A stretch of DNA of 14,059 nt from JAFGSZ01 sp964492185 (GTDB taxonomy: Bacteria > Bacteroidota > Bacteroidia > Bacteroidales > UBA10428): the NCBI GenBank assembly GCA_964492185.1, contig CAZBJH010000092.1, positions 1 through 14,059 on the forward strand, written 5' to 3'. Below the pieces are notes generated by a model. The model ran no database searches and was not told the DNA's origin. It was given only the letters and a program-made list of their open reading frames with translations. Both the position numbers and the translations under genes were made by a program. This document shows positions 7,410 through 14,059 of the stretch, piece by piece. Within the stretch, counting starts at the first letter, position 1, and each line of letters begins with the position of its first letter.

Positions 7410-8481
7410 AAAGATCATTATTCTCATAGGTATTGGCATTTTCACGGTTTCCGCACCGCGGGCTCAAACCTATAGCGAACGATTGACCAGGGCATTCGTG
7501 ATCACCAATAATACAACGATTGATGTTTACAACAAATATGGAAAGATCCATATACATACCTGGCAGGCTGACTCGGTGAAATTTGAGATCGATTATATTA
7601 TCAAGGCAAATTCCTCTTCGAGATTCAGTAAACTAAAGAACAATATCAGCTTTGATTTTACCGGTACTCCTTATTATGTTGTTGCCAAAACAGTAATTTC
7701 CAAATCAGGCGGTATTTTGTCCGACCTTATCAACACATTCCTGCCCAGCGATAATAATGTGATCATAAATTATCATATACATGTTCCGGCATACGCCAAT
7801 CTTAAACTGGAAAACAAATTCGGGGATATTTATTCAGATGACCTTAAAGGAAATGTTAACATTAGCCTTTCTAACGGCAATCTTAAAATTAACCGCCTCA
7901 CAGGAAATTCGGTCATCAGGCTAACCTCAGGTGACGGAGTAATAAACCATATTGAAGAGGGAAGGCTATATATTTCCTACTCCGATATTCTTATTAAAAA
8001 TGCCGGCAGGATCACCATGGAAAGCAGGTCATCTAGAGTAAGCCTTGAGCAGGTTTCATACTGTAAGCTCCAATCAAAACGTGATAAGATATTTATTAAT
8101 AAGATAAATGAATTATACGGCGACGGCTATTTTTCTGTATACCAGGTTTCACAGGCAGACCGTGAAATAAACTATAGCATGAAATACGGATACTTTACAG
8201 TTGAATATATTAATAAGAACTTTTCTTTTATCAATCTGAACTCTGAATATACAGATATGGATCTGTTTTTTGAAAAAGGATCGTCATACCTTCTGGATAT
8301 AACACATCAACAGGATGTATATCTTAATATTCCCCGGCGGATTTCAAAGCTGGAGAAAAAGCCCATGGATGGCGCTGAAAAGCAATCATTTACCTTCGGT
8401 AAGGTTGGGCCGGCAGCAAGTGAGTCAAGAGTAAAGATCAATGCAACACGGAAATGCACGATAAATATTATACATAAATAA
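7399..8481 (+). CDS. Exported DUF4097-like beta-strand-repeat protein
   Basis: This 360-residue protein has a signal peptide (MNYKKIIILIGIGIFTVSAPRA, probable cleavage before Q23). The mature part is made of short strands that alternate with turns such as LENKFGDIYSDDLKGNVN, LSNGNLKINRLTGNSVI and LTSGDGVINHIEEGRLYIS. That periodic pattern is typical of the DUF4097 putative-adhesin family, which folds as a right-handed parallel beta-helix. There is no lipobox and no outer-membrane barrel signature, so a periplasmic or surface location is expected. The start overlaps the anti-sigma gene by 11 nt, so translation is probably coupled. It may be the sensor partner or an output of the sigma unit; the sequence does not decide. 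C-terminal residues from about 310 lose the repeat pattern. Confidence 0.78.
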   Translation: MNYKKIIILIGIGIFTVSAPRAQTYSERLTRAFVITNNTTIDVYNKYGKIHIHTWQADSVKFEIDYIIKANSSSRFSKLKNNISFDFTGTPYYVVAKTVISKSGGILSDLINTFLPSDNNVIINYHIHVPAYANLKLENKFGDIYSDDLKGNVNISLSNGNLKINRLTGNSVIRLTSGDGVINHIEEGRLYISYSDILIKNAGRITMESRSSRVSLEQVSYCKLQSKRDKIFINKINELYGDGYFSVYQVSQADREINYSMKYGYFTVEYINKNFSFINLNSEYTDMDLFFEKGSSYLLDITHQQDVYLNIPRRISKLEKKPMDGAEKQSFTFGKVGPAASESRVKINATRKCTINIIHK

Positions 8482-8496
8482 AAAATACTAATAACA

Positions 8497-8520
8497 TTAA
8501 CCTGAATTATAACAGGTTAA
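8497..8520. promoter_or_regulatory. Perfect 8-bp hairpin between DUF4097 and GIN genes
   Basis: TTAACCTG (8497-8504) and CAGGTTAA (8513-8520) are perfect inverted repeats around an 8-nt A/T loop, in the 59-nt gap before the GIN gene. There is no T run on either strand afterwards, so it is not an ordinary terminator. It could be an operator, an mRNA processing site or a stability element within the operon. Confidence 0.4.
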
Positions 8521-8540
8521 AACACGCAAAATCTATTAAA

Positions 8541-9266
8541 ATGATACGAAATACCTTATTCATTGCAGTAATAACAAGCCTGATTATCCTGGCCGGTTCC
8601 TGTTCCGATTCATGGTTTAACTGTTTGGAAGGAAACGGGGTTCAGGCAAGTGAAGACAGAACCATAACAGCGTTTAGCGGAATTGAACATGAAGGAAATT
8701 TTGAGGTAGTGGTAACATATGGTTCGTCATGTTCAGTTACAGTGGAGGCAGATGAAAATTTGTTGCCGTATATAATAACTTCAAGGCACGGAAGCAGGCT
8801 TGTCATCGAAACCGAACGAGGCCGTTGTATCCAATCCCGGAACCCGGTTATTGTATACGTAACCATGCCATATGCCGATCACCTCGAATTAACCGGATCG
8901 GGTAGTATTGATTGCAGTCAGGTTGATACGGATTACTTACATATACTTTTATCCGGATCGGGTGAAATCATCGCGGATATCCTTGCACAAAATGTAGAGG
9001 CGGATCTGACCGGTTCGGGTATTATCGAACTATACGGTGAAATGGACCGGGGTGACCTGAAGATCACAGGATCAGGATATATCACGACATATAATTGTGT
9101 GTCGAAAAATTGTTTCGTTACGATCTCCGGTTCAGGTGATGTTTATACCTTGGTGGATGATTTGCTGGATGTGAAGATCACCGGAAGCGGGACTGTATAT
9201 TACAGGGGAAATCCTGTTATCAGATCATCCATCACAGGATCAGGACAGGTATTGTATGATAACTAA
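8541..9266 (+). CDS. Head GIN domain (DUF2807) lipoprotein
   Basis: This 241-residue protein has a lipoprotein signal ending LAGSC, with C21 lipidated. The following SDSW carries one acidic residue, weakly in line with Bacteroidota surface-export signals. The body matches the head-GIN/DUF2807 family: AFSGIEHEGNFEVVVTYG, then VEADENLLPYI, then a stack of rungs. A Gly-Ser-Gly turn recurs seven times, at residues 119, 139, 158, 177, 197, 215 and 233, spaced 18-20 residues, so each GSG marks one turn of a beta-helix. Cysteines C125, C186 and C191 may pair. The gene lies 59 nt after the DUF4097 gene and shares its general fold class, suggesting related envelope roles. Function of the family is unknown. 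The next gene starts 19 nt downstream. Confidence 0.88.
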   Translation: MIRNTLFIAVITSLIILAGSCSDSWFNCLEGNGVQASEDRTITAFSGIEHEGNFEVVVTYGSSCSVTVEADENLLPYIITSRHGSRLVIETERGRCIQSRNPVIVYVTMPYADHLELTGSGSIDCSQVDTDYLHILLSGSGEIIADILAQNVEADLTGSGIIELYGEMDRGDLKITGSGYITTYNCVSKNCFVTISGSGDVYTLVDDLLDVKITGSGTVYYRGNPVIRSSITGSGQVLYDN

Positions 9267-9285
9267 TATATAAAAGGAAGAATTT

Positions 9286-9783
9286 ATGAGGACAAGTATA
9301 CTTACTACTTTAATAATTTTTATGTTGCCACCACTGATGGGGCAAAATTATACAAGGGATGCCGGTATAAGGCTGGGATCCGTTACAGATTTCACATACA
9401 GGCAGGTAAGTATGGACGATTCTGCATTTGAACTAATGCTCGGATTCAGTAACAGAGGCATGCGTATCACAGCCCTGAAAGAATATTTCCGACCGGCTTT
9501 TATAAACGAAACTGACCGGCTTTACCGGGTGATCGGTTTTGGTGCTCATGCCGGATTCGGTTACACAAACTACTACTCCTATTTTGGAAACCGGTATTAT
9601 TACAATGCCTGGAGGTTTTCTCCCATAATTGGTATTGATGGAATAATCGGTCTGGAGTATCTGTTCGAAGAATTTCCGTTTATTGTTGGTGCCGACATTC
9701 AGCCTTACTTTGAATTCTCAACTAACAGGTTTTTTGCACTGAATATTTTCAATATCTCCATATCATTAAAATATCGATTTTAA
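9286..9783 (+). CDS. Small outer-membrane beta-barrel protein, unknown function
   Basis: This 165-residue protein has a signal peptide (MRTSILTTLIIFMLPPLMG, cleavage probably before Q20). The mature part of about 146 residues alternates aromatic and small residues, for example GFGAHAGFGYTNYYSYFGNR, then RFSPIIGIDGIIGLEYLF, and ends with the strand ISISLKYRF. A C-terminal Phe is the usual signal for BAM-dependent insertion in the outer membrane. The size fits an eight-stranded barrel. I cannot name a family. An A/G-rich stretch (AAAAGGAAGAA) precedes the ATG, one of the few plausible ribosome-binding sites in this run. It follows the GIN gene by 19 nt and is likely in the same transcript. Confidence 0.8.
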   Translation: MRTSILTTLIIFMLPPLMGQNYTRDAGIRLGSVTDFTYRQVSMDDSAFELMLGFSNRGMRITALKEYFRPAFINETDRLYRVIGFGAHAGFGYTNYYSYFGNRYYYNAWRFSPIIGIDGIIGLEYLFEEFPFIVGADIQPYFEFSTNRFFALNIFNISISLKYRF

Positions 9784-9849
9784 CATTCAATATTAATGCA
9801 GTACAGTAATCTGGAAAAATATTAAATAAATATTAAAAATCTGGAACTA

Positions 9850-10482
9850 ATGAGAACAATACTTTTTACAATTATGCTGCTGGCAACCGGTATATTCACG
9901 TTTGGCCAGCTACACGAAGATCACGCGGACAATAACCACGATGATGAATTCAGAACTATTCTGGGAAATAATGCAGTAGGTGGCTACGGTGGTATTTCCA
10001 TTCAGTACTCAGTCATAGATGATAACAATTCAATTGTGATCGGTGGCCGTGGTGGTGTGATCCTGGGGCATGTATTTGCCGTGGGCTTTGGAGGATCAGG
10101 ATTCATTAATGAATACAATTATGATGTCCGGACAGGATTGGATTATAATCTAACAGGTGGATACGGGGGCGTGTTCTTCGAACCTATTATTGCCCCCAAC
10201 TATCCTGTCCACGTTTCTTTTCCGATATTAATGGGCGCGGGTGGCATTGCCTATACAACTATCGATCGCGATTACAATGATTATCAGTATTGGGTTGAAG
10301 ATTCAGAGGCATTTATTATTGCCGAACCTGGTGCAGAAATTGAGTTGAACATTACCCGCTTCTTCCGATTTGCTTTATTCGGATCATACAGGATAACAAA
10401 TAACTTTAATATTTACACTATCAACAACATTAATCTGAATGGTTTTTCAGGAGGAATTACATTAAAATTCGGCAAATTTTAA
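9850..10482 (+). CDS. Outer-membrane beta-barrel protein with His/Asp-rich N-terminus
   Basis: This 210-residue protein has a signal peptide (MRTILFTIMLLATGIFTFG, cleavage probably before Q20). The mature N-terminus is rich in His and Asp (H22, H25 and H30 among six Asp/Glu within residues 22-33), a possible metal-binding or flexible tail. A glycine-rich barrel follows with GGYGGISIQYS, then GGRGGVILGHVFAVGFGGSG, and the protein ends in SGGITLKFGKF, the expected terminal aromatic strand. It resembles generic Bacteroidota outer-membrane barrel proteins; no specific family is recognised. The 66-nt gap before it contains a direct repeat of AATCTGGAA (9808-9816 and 9838-9846), the second copy just upstream of the ATG. 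No terminator separates it from its neighbours. Confidence 0.8.
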   Translation: MRTILFTIMLLATGIFTFGQLHEDHADNNHDDEFRTILGNNAVGGYGGISIQYSVIDDNNSIVIGGRGGVILGHVFAVGFGGSGFINEYNYDVRTGLDYNLTGGYGGVFFEPIIAPNYPVHVSFPILMGAGGIAYTTIDRDYNDYQYWVEDSEAFIIAEPGAEIELNITRFFRFALFGSYRITNNFNIYTINNINLNGFSGGITLKFGKF

Positions 10483-10528
10483 GACCTTTGAAGCTTATAA
10501 AATTTTAAACTGTGTTTTCCCCTGATCC

Positions 10529-12919
10529 GTGTTTAGTGTGAATGATTGCTGTTTGCTTCAAAAAAGCCGGTACACCGGATATCTGATTGTTTTAATTTTA
10601 CTGGTAATGCCTGTGGCTGTTCATGGCCGGCCGCATTTTACAGTGCGGGGCACTATAACCGATGAAAAAGGTGAAGAACTTATTGGTGCCAATGTATTTC
10701 TGGAAGATCAACGGAAAGGGACAGTGACCAATGCATTCGGTTTCTACTCCATCACTTTGCCCGAAGGCCGTTATAAACTGGTATATTCCTATGTTGGTTA
10801 TCTGCCGAAAGACATTGATGTTGAGTTAAATGAAAATAAAGTGATAAATGTTACACTCCGGCCGGGCACGGAAAATATTGAAGCAGTTGAGATAACAGCA
10901 GCACGTCCTGACGATCACATAAAAAGGGTTGAGATGAGTACTGACAAACTCGAGGTCAAAACACTGAAAAGGCTTCCTGTTATTTTTGGTGAGATCGATG
11001 TTATGAAGTCAGTAAAACTACTGCCGGGTGTTCAGCAGACTAACGATGCGTCAGGAGGATTCAATGTACGAGGGGGAAGCATTGACCAAAACCTCATCCT
11101 GCTAGATGATGCCCCTGTATATAATGCCTTTCATGCTGTAGGCTTTGTTTCGGTATTTAACGGAGATGCATTAAAAAACATTAAACTCCATAAAGGCGGT
11201 ATTCCCCCTGTTCACGGGGGACGGTTATCATCCATTCTTGATATCAGGATGAAAGAAGGGAATCATAATAGAATCAATCTTGAAGGGGGCATCGGACTAA
11301 TATCAAGCAGGTTATCCGTTGACGGCCCCGTTAATAAAGAAAAAGGATCATTTATAATAGCTGCCAGGCGTACCTATGCAGACCTCTTCCTGCCATTTGC
11401 AAGAGATTCACTGGCAAAGGAAAGCACTTTGCATTTCTATGATCTGAATGCAAAATTCAACTACAAGGTCAATGATAAAAACCGTATCTATTTATCAGGG
11501 TATTTTGGCCGCGACGTGGTTAAGCTGGGATCCCTGATCGATCAGGATTACGGAAACGCAACCGGAACTTTTCGCTGGAATCACCTGTTTTCCGACCGTT
11601 TGTTTATGAACCTTACATTAATCTACAGTAACTACAACTATAACCTTGCTGTTGAAGAAGATATAATCAATGTTGACTGGAAAATGCACATTATTGATCT
11701 GAGCATGAAAGCTGACTGGAGCTTATGGTTAAATCCGGATAATACAATAAAATTTGGCATAGGAACAATCCATCATAATTTTAGTCCTGCAAAAGTAGAT
11801 GCTTTTATTGACACCACAGCTTTTGCATATGACCTGCCATCTGATTATTCGTTGGAACATGCTGCCTATATTCAAAATGAACAAAATATCTCGGATAGAA
11901 TATCCGTACTATACGGGTTGAGGGTATCTGTATTTCAAAATTTAGGTAAGAACAGGCATTATTTATTTGATAAAACAGATCCCATGCGATATGAGATCAC
12001 AGATACTGTTTTTCATGGATGGGGAGAGGTTTATAATACTTATACCGGGCTGGAACCACGTTTTTCCGTGCGTTTCAAACTTAACAACTACAGTTCGATA
12101 AAAGCAAGCTATAACAGAATGTACCAGTATATTCACCTGGCAAGTAACAGTACAGCAACACTCCCAATCGATGTATGGTTCCCCAGTTCGCCGAATATTA
12201 AACCCCAGATCGCCAACCAGGTAGCATTGGGTTACTTCAGAAACTTCAAAAACAATTTATTTGAAACATCAGTGGAAGTATATTATAAGAACACACTGAA
12301 TGCAATTGACTTTCGTGATCATGCCGAATTAATCCTGAATGATAAATTCGAGGGTGAATTGCGCTTTGGAAAGGCATATTCTTATGGAATGGAATTTATG
12401 ATAAAGAAAGAACAGGGTGATCTGAACGGATGGATAAGCTATACCTGGTCGCGCACTATACGTGACATTCCTGAGATCAACAACGGCAAACCTTTTGCAG
12501 CTCCTTATGACAAACCACATGATATTTCAGTGGTATTATCCTATGACCGGATCGAAAGGATAAATATATCGGCCAACTGGGTTTATTCAACCGCTCAACC
12601 GCGTACTATGCCAACCGGCCGTTTTGAATACCGGGGGCAGGTAGCTCCTGTTTATTCCGACCGGAACACCTTACGCGTATATGATTACCATCGACTGGAT
12701 CTTTCCTTCACCCTTTATAATAAAAAGAAAAACAGAAGCAGTAAGATTTTTAATAATTACGAAAGCTCATGGAACTTTTCCCTTTTCAATGCATATGGAA
12801 GAAAAAACCCCATTGCCATCCGGTTCGAACAAAACGAGGATCAACCGGAGATTACTGAAGCTTCAATGATCTATTTATATTCAGTGGTACCGTCAATATC
12901 CTTTAACTTTAAATTTTAA
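10529..12919 (+). CDS. TonB-dependent outer-membrane receptor
   Basis: This protein of about 796 residues has a signal segment (YLIVLILLVMPVAVHG), a carboxypeptidase-regulatory-like domain at about 38-112 (FTVRGTITDEKGEELIGANV), a possible TonB box EAVEITA (118-124), and a plug at about 140-245 with SGGFNVRGGSIDQNLILLD and KGGIPPVHGGRLSSILDIR. A 22-strand barrel ends in SISFNFKF with terminal Phe. It imports a substrate across the outer membrane using TonB energy. There is no SusD partner or FecR-interacting STN domain; instead a DUF4249 lipoprotein follows after 3 nt. No ATG exists in this frame before the signal segment: GTG at 10529 is the longest choice and GTG 10538 or TTG 10553 are alternatives. 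An ATG at 10542 in another frame would give a normal signal peptide if the A6 run at about 10560 had one more A. The substrate is unknown. Confidence 0.92.
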   Translation: MFSVNDCCLLQKSRYTGYLIVLILLVMPVAVHGRPHFTVRGTITDEKGEELIGANVFLEDQRKGTVTNAFGFYSITLPEGRYKLVYSYVGYLPKDIDVELNENKVINVTLRPGTENIEAVEITAARPDDHIKRVEMSTDKLEVKTLKRLPVIFGEIDVMKSVKLLPGVQQTNDASGGFNVRGGSIDQNLILLDDAPVYNAFHAVGFVSVFNGDALKNIKLHKGGIPPVHGGRLSSILDIRMKEGNHNRINLEGGIGLISSRLSVDGPVNKEKGSFIIAARRTYADLFLPFARDSLAKESTLHFYDLNAKFNYKVNDKNRIYLSGYFGRDVVKLGSLIDQDYGNATGTFRWNHLFSDRLFMNLTLIYSNYNYNLAVEEDIINVDWKMHIIDLSMKADWSLWLNPDNTIKFGIGTIHHNFSPAKVDAFIDTTAFAYDLPSDYSLEHAAYIQNEQNISDRISVLYGLRVSVFQNLGKNRHYLFDKTDPMRYEITDTVFHGWGEVYNTYTGLEPRFSVRFKLNNYSSIKASYNRMYQYIHLASNSTATLPIDVWFPSSPNIKPQIANQVALGYFRNFKNNLFETSVEVYYKNTLNAIDFRDHAELILNDKFEGELRFGKAYSYGMEFMIKKEQGDLNGWISYTWSRTIRDIPEINNGKPFAAPYDKPHDISVVLSYDRIERINISANWVYSTAQPRTMPTGRFEYRGQVAPVYSDRNTLRVYDYHRLDLSFTLYNKKKNRSSKIFNNYESSWNFSLFNAYGRKNPIAIRFEQNEDQPEITEASMIYLYSVVPSISFNFKF

Positions 12920-12922
12920 ACA

Positions 12923-13825
12923 ATGAGGTACAACTGTTTTATTAAACGTGTGGTTATACAAAATAAGCTGATGGCTTTCACCGGTTTATTTACAATTTTG
13001 TTTCTGTTCCCGGGATGTGAAGAAAAAATTGATCTGGAACTTAACACCGAACAATACCAGCGGCTGGTTGTTGAAGGACGCGTTACAAACCGGAGAAAAT
13101 TTCACGAGATATCACTGAGTTTAAGCTCCAGCTATTTTGTTAATGAAAGGACACCCCGTGTTTCAGGCGCCAGTGTGTCTATATTTGACGGTGACAAAGA
13201 AATTATACTTGACGAAAGTGATACTCTTTCGGGTTTATACCTATCATCATATCCATTTGCAGGGCAAGTCGGTAAGGAATATACCCTGTCTGTTACAACA
13301 GCGGATAATGAACAATACTCAGCCACAACAACCATGGATACGGTACCTTCCATTGACAGTATTACTTATGAATATAAGTATATTCCATACATTGACCGAG
13401 GCTATTACATTTTGAAATTATGGGCTCGGGAACCTGAAGGAAAGGGGAATATTTATATGTTCAACATCTATATTAACGACACTCTTGACAACAAGTCGCT
13501 GCGTTCAACAAGCTTTCAGACCGATGAATATTTCGACGGACAATACCTGCCTGGTGCCGAAATATACTATATTGACGAAGAAAAGATAATACCAGGAAAC
13601 AACCCCGTGGTTGTTGATATGCTTTCAATTGTGCGTGACGAATATGATTACAATATTGCACTTTTGACTGAAACCGGATCCGGGGGCAGTATATTTTCCG
13701 GCCCCCCGGCGAACATGCCATCAAATGTTAAAGGAAAGAACGGGAGTCCTGACGGCCTGGGATTTTTTGCTGCTTCAGCCGTAACCTCTTATGAGCTGAT
13801 TATCCGCCGGGGCACGGGTAATTAG
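12923..13825 (+). CDS. DUF4249 lipoprotein, partner of the TonB receptor
   Basis: This 300-residue protein has a lipoprotein signal ending FLFPGC (C32) followed by EEK, an acidic start that fits surface export in Bacteroidota. The order of motifs matches DUF4249: EEKIDLELNTEQYQRLVVEG near the N-terminus, then SGASVSIFDGDKEI, GKEYTLSV, TTTMDTVPSIDSI, and near the end FSGPPANMPSNVKG and GLGFFAASAV. The end is therefore complete although the stop codon is formed by the start of a repeat element. A second ATG at codon 17 is possible, but would lose the basic N-region, so I keep the first. DUF4249 genes regularly follow TonB receptors of this kind; the partner may bind substrate or cap the receptor. 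The gap to the receptor is 3 nt. Confidence 0.9.
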   Translation: MRYNCFIKRVVIQNKLMAFTGLFTILFLFPGCEEKIDLELNTEQYQRLVVEGRVTNRRKFHEISLSLSSSYFVNERTPRVSGASVSIFDGDKEIILDESDTLSGLYLSSYPFAGQVGKEYTLSVTTADNEQYSATTTMDTVPSIDSITYEYKYIPYIDRGYYILKLWAREPEGKGNIYMFNIYINDTLDNKSLRSTSFQTDEYFDGQYLPGAEIYYIDEEKIIPGNNPVVVDMLSIVRDEYDYNIALLTETGSGGSIFSGPPANMPSNVKGKNGSPDGLGFFAASAVTSYELIIRRGTGN

Positions 13826-13946
13826 TGTTTGTCCATAATGTCTGATATCTGCGTTGCTGCTCACATTTTAAATCCTCGAATACCTTAGTATACCGCGGTT
13901 TAAAATGCTCACGCGCCTTGATCTCGAACATTCTGAACAAACACTA
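13823..13946 (+). repeat. 124-bp MITE-like inverted-repeat element
   Basis: The left end TAGTGTTTGTCCATAATGT (13823-13841) and the right end ACATTCTGAACAAACACTA (13928-13946) are terminal inverted repeats matching at 17 of 19 positions. Inside, CATTTTAAA (13864-13872) and TTTAAAATG (13899-13907) are perfect inverted repeats around an imperfectly paired centre, so the whole element could fold into a long hairpin. It encodes nothing. Its size and form suggest a non-autonomous mobile element or a repeated structured RNA. It begins exactly at the TAG stop codon of the DUF4249 gene and might also slow or end transcription there. Confidence 0.7.
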
Positions 13947-13950
13947 CGAG

Positions 13951-13986
13951 TTTATTGACAGACTCTAATTAGTGTCTGTCAATAAA
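13951..13986. repeat. 36-bp near-perfect palindrome
   Basis: The left half begins TTTATTGACAGACTCTAA and the right half TTAGTGTCTGTCAATAAA. They are reverse complements except for one T-T mismatch, with no loop. The right half resembles the terminal repeats of the neighbouring 124-bp element (TAGTGT-TGTC-ATAA pattern), so it looks like two element ends joined head to head. Flanking ACTAC (13943-13947) and GTAGT (13987-13991) extend the symmetry after a 3-nt bulge. Confidence 0.75.
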
Positions 13987-14010
13987 GTAGTCAAAATGTT
14001 TAACCGGACA

Positions 14011-14059
14011 TGTGTCTGTTCAGAAGGTTCCATTTGCAAGGCTCGCGCGGTCCGAAAAC
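14011..14059 (+). repeat. Third related repeat copy, cut by window edge
   Basis: GTGTCTGTTCAGAAGGTTC (14012-14030) differs at two of 19 positions from the right end of the 124-bp element read in reverse complement (GTGTTTGTTCAGAATGTTC). The similarity continues further inward: CAAGGCTCGCGCG here against CAAGGCGCGTGAG there. It therefore appears to be an inverted copy that continues beyond the window. Confidence 0.6.

Noticed and set aside
8497..8520. Rho-independent terminator between DUF4097 and GIN genes
   Set aside because: The hairpin is A/T-rich and no T run follows on either strand.
9808..9846. Direct repeat AATCTGGAA as an operator
   Set aside because: Only two 9-bp copies in A/T-rich DNA, too little to separate from chance.
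13823..14059. CRISPR array at the right end
   Set aside because: The repeats are inverted rather than direct, differ in length and show no regular spacers.

Overview
The window looks like chromosomal DNA from an anaerobic or facultative member of the Bacteroidota, probably Bacteroidales/Marinilabiliales-like. This rests on gene content: DUF4924, a TonB receptor with an N-terminal carboxypeptidase-regulatory-like domain, DUF4249, head-GIN lipoproteins, many lipoprotein signal peptides, A/T-rich intergenic DNA, weak Shine-Dalgarno sites and two good matches to the Bacteroidota promoter form TTTG-N19-21-TAnnTTTG. Placement below phylum is inference from memory of these families; no search was run.

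The left part (1-5782) is entirely on the minus strand. In transcription order it holds a lipoprotein GH3 glycosidase (beta-xylosidase-like) followed after 13 nt by a lipoprotein aldose 1-epimerase, closed by a clear rho-independent terminator (2365-2403). Next is a soluble orphan histidine kinase with a cysteine-bearing PAS domain, then an S4-domain RNA-binding protein (Hsp15-like) and a DUF4924 protein that runs off the left edge. The S4/DUF4924 pair has its own candidate promoter.

A 528-nt divergent intergenic region (5783-6310) separates this from a plus-strand run of eight genes (6311-13825): ECF sigma factor, single-pass membrane protein (probable anti-sigma factor), exported DUF4097-like beta-helix protein, head-GIN (DUF2807) lipoprotein, two small outer-membrane beta-barrel proteins, a TonB-dependent receptor and a DUF4249 lipoprotein. 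The first three overlap by 11 nt each and the last two are 3 nt apart. I read this as an envelope-sensing sigma/anti-sigma unit with cell-surface output genes, possibly continuing into an outer-membrane transport pair. The signal sensed and the substrate transported are unknown.

The right end (13823-14059) holds no gene but a dense cluster of inverted repeats: a 124-bp element with 19-bp terminal inverted repeats whose first three bases are the stop codon of the DUF4249 gene, a 36-bp near-perfect palindrome, and the start of a third related copy cut by the edge. A degenerate copy appears to sit at the stop codon of the histidine kinase gene (about 921-964). No transposase, CRISPR, tRNA or rRNA was seen. 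The most interesting items are the repeat family that begins at stop codons, the TonB receptor gene lacking a normal start codon beside an A6 run, and the ECF/anti-sigma/double-beta-helix operon.
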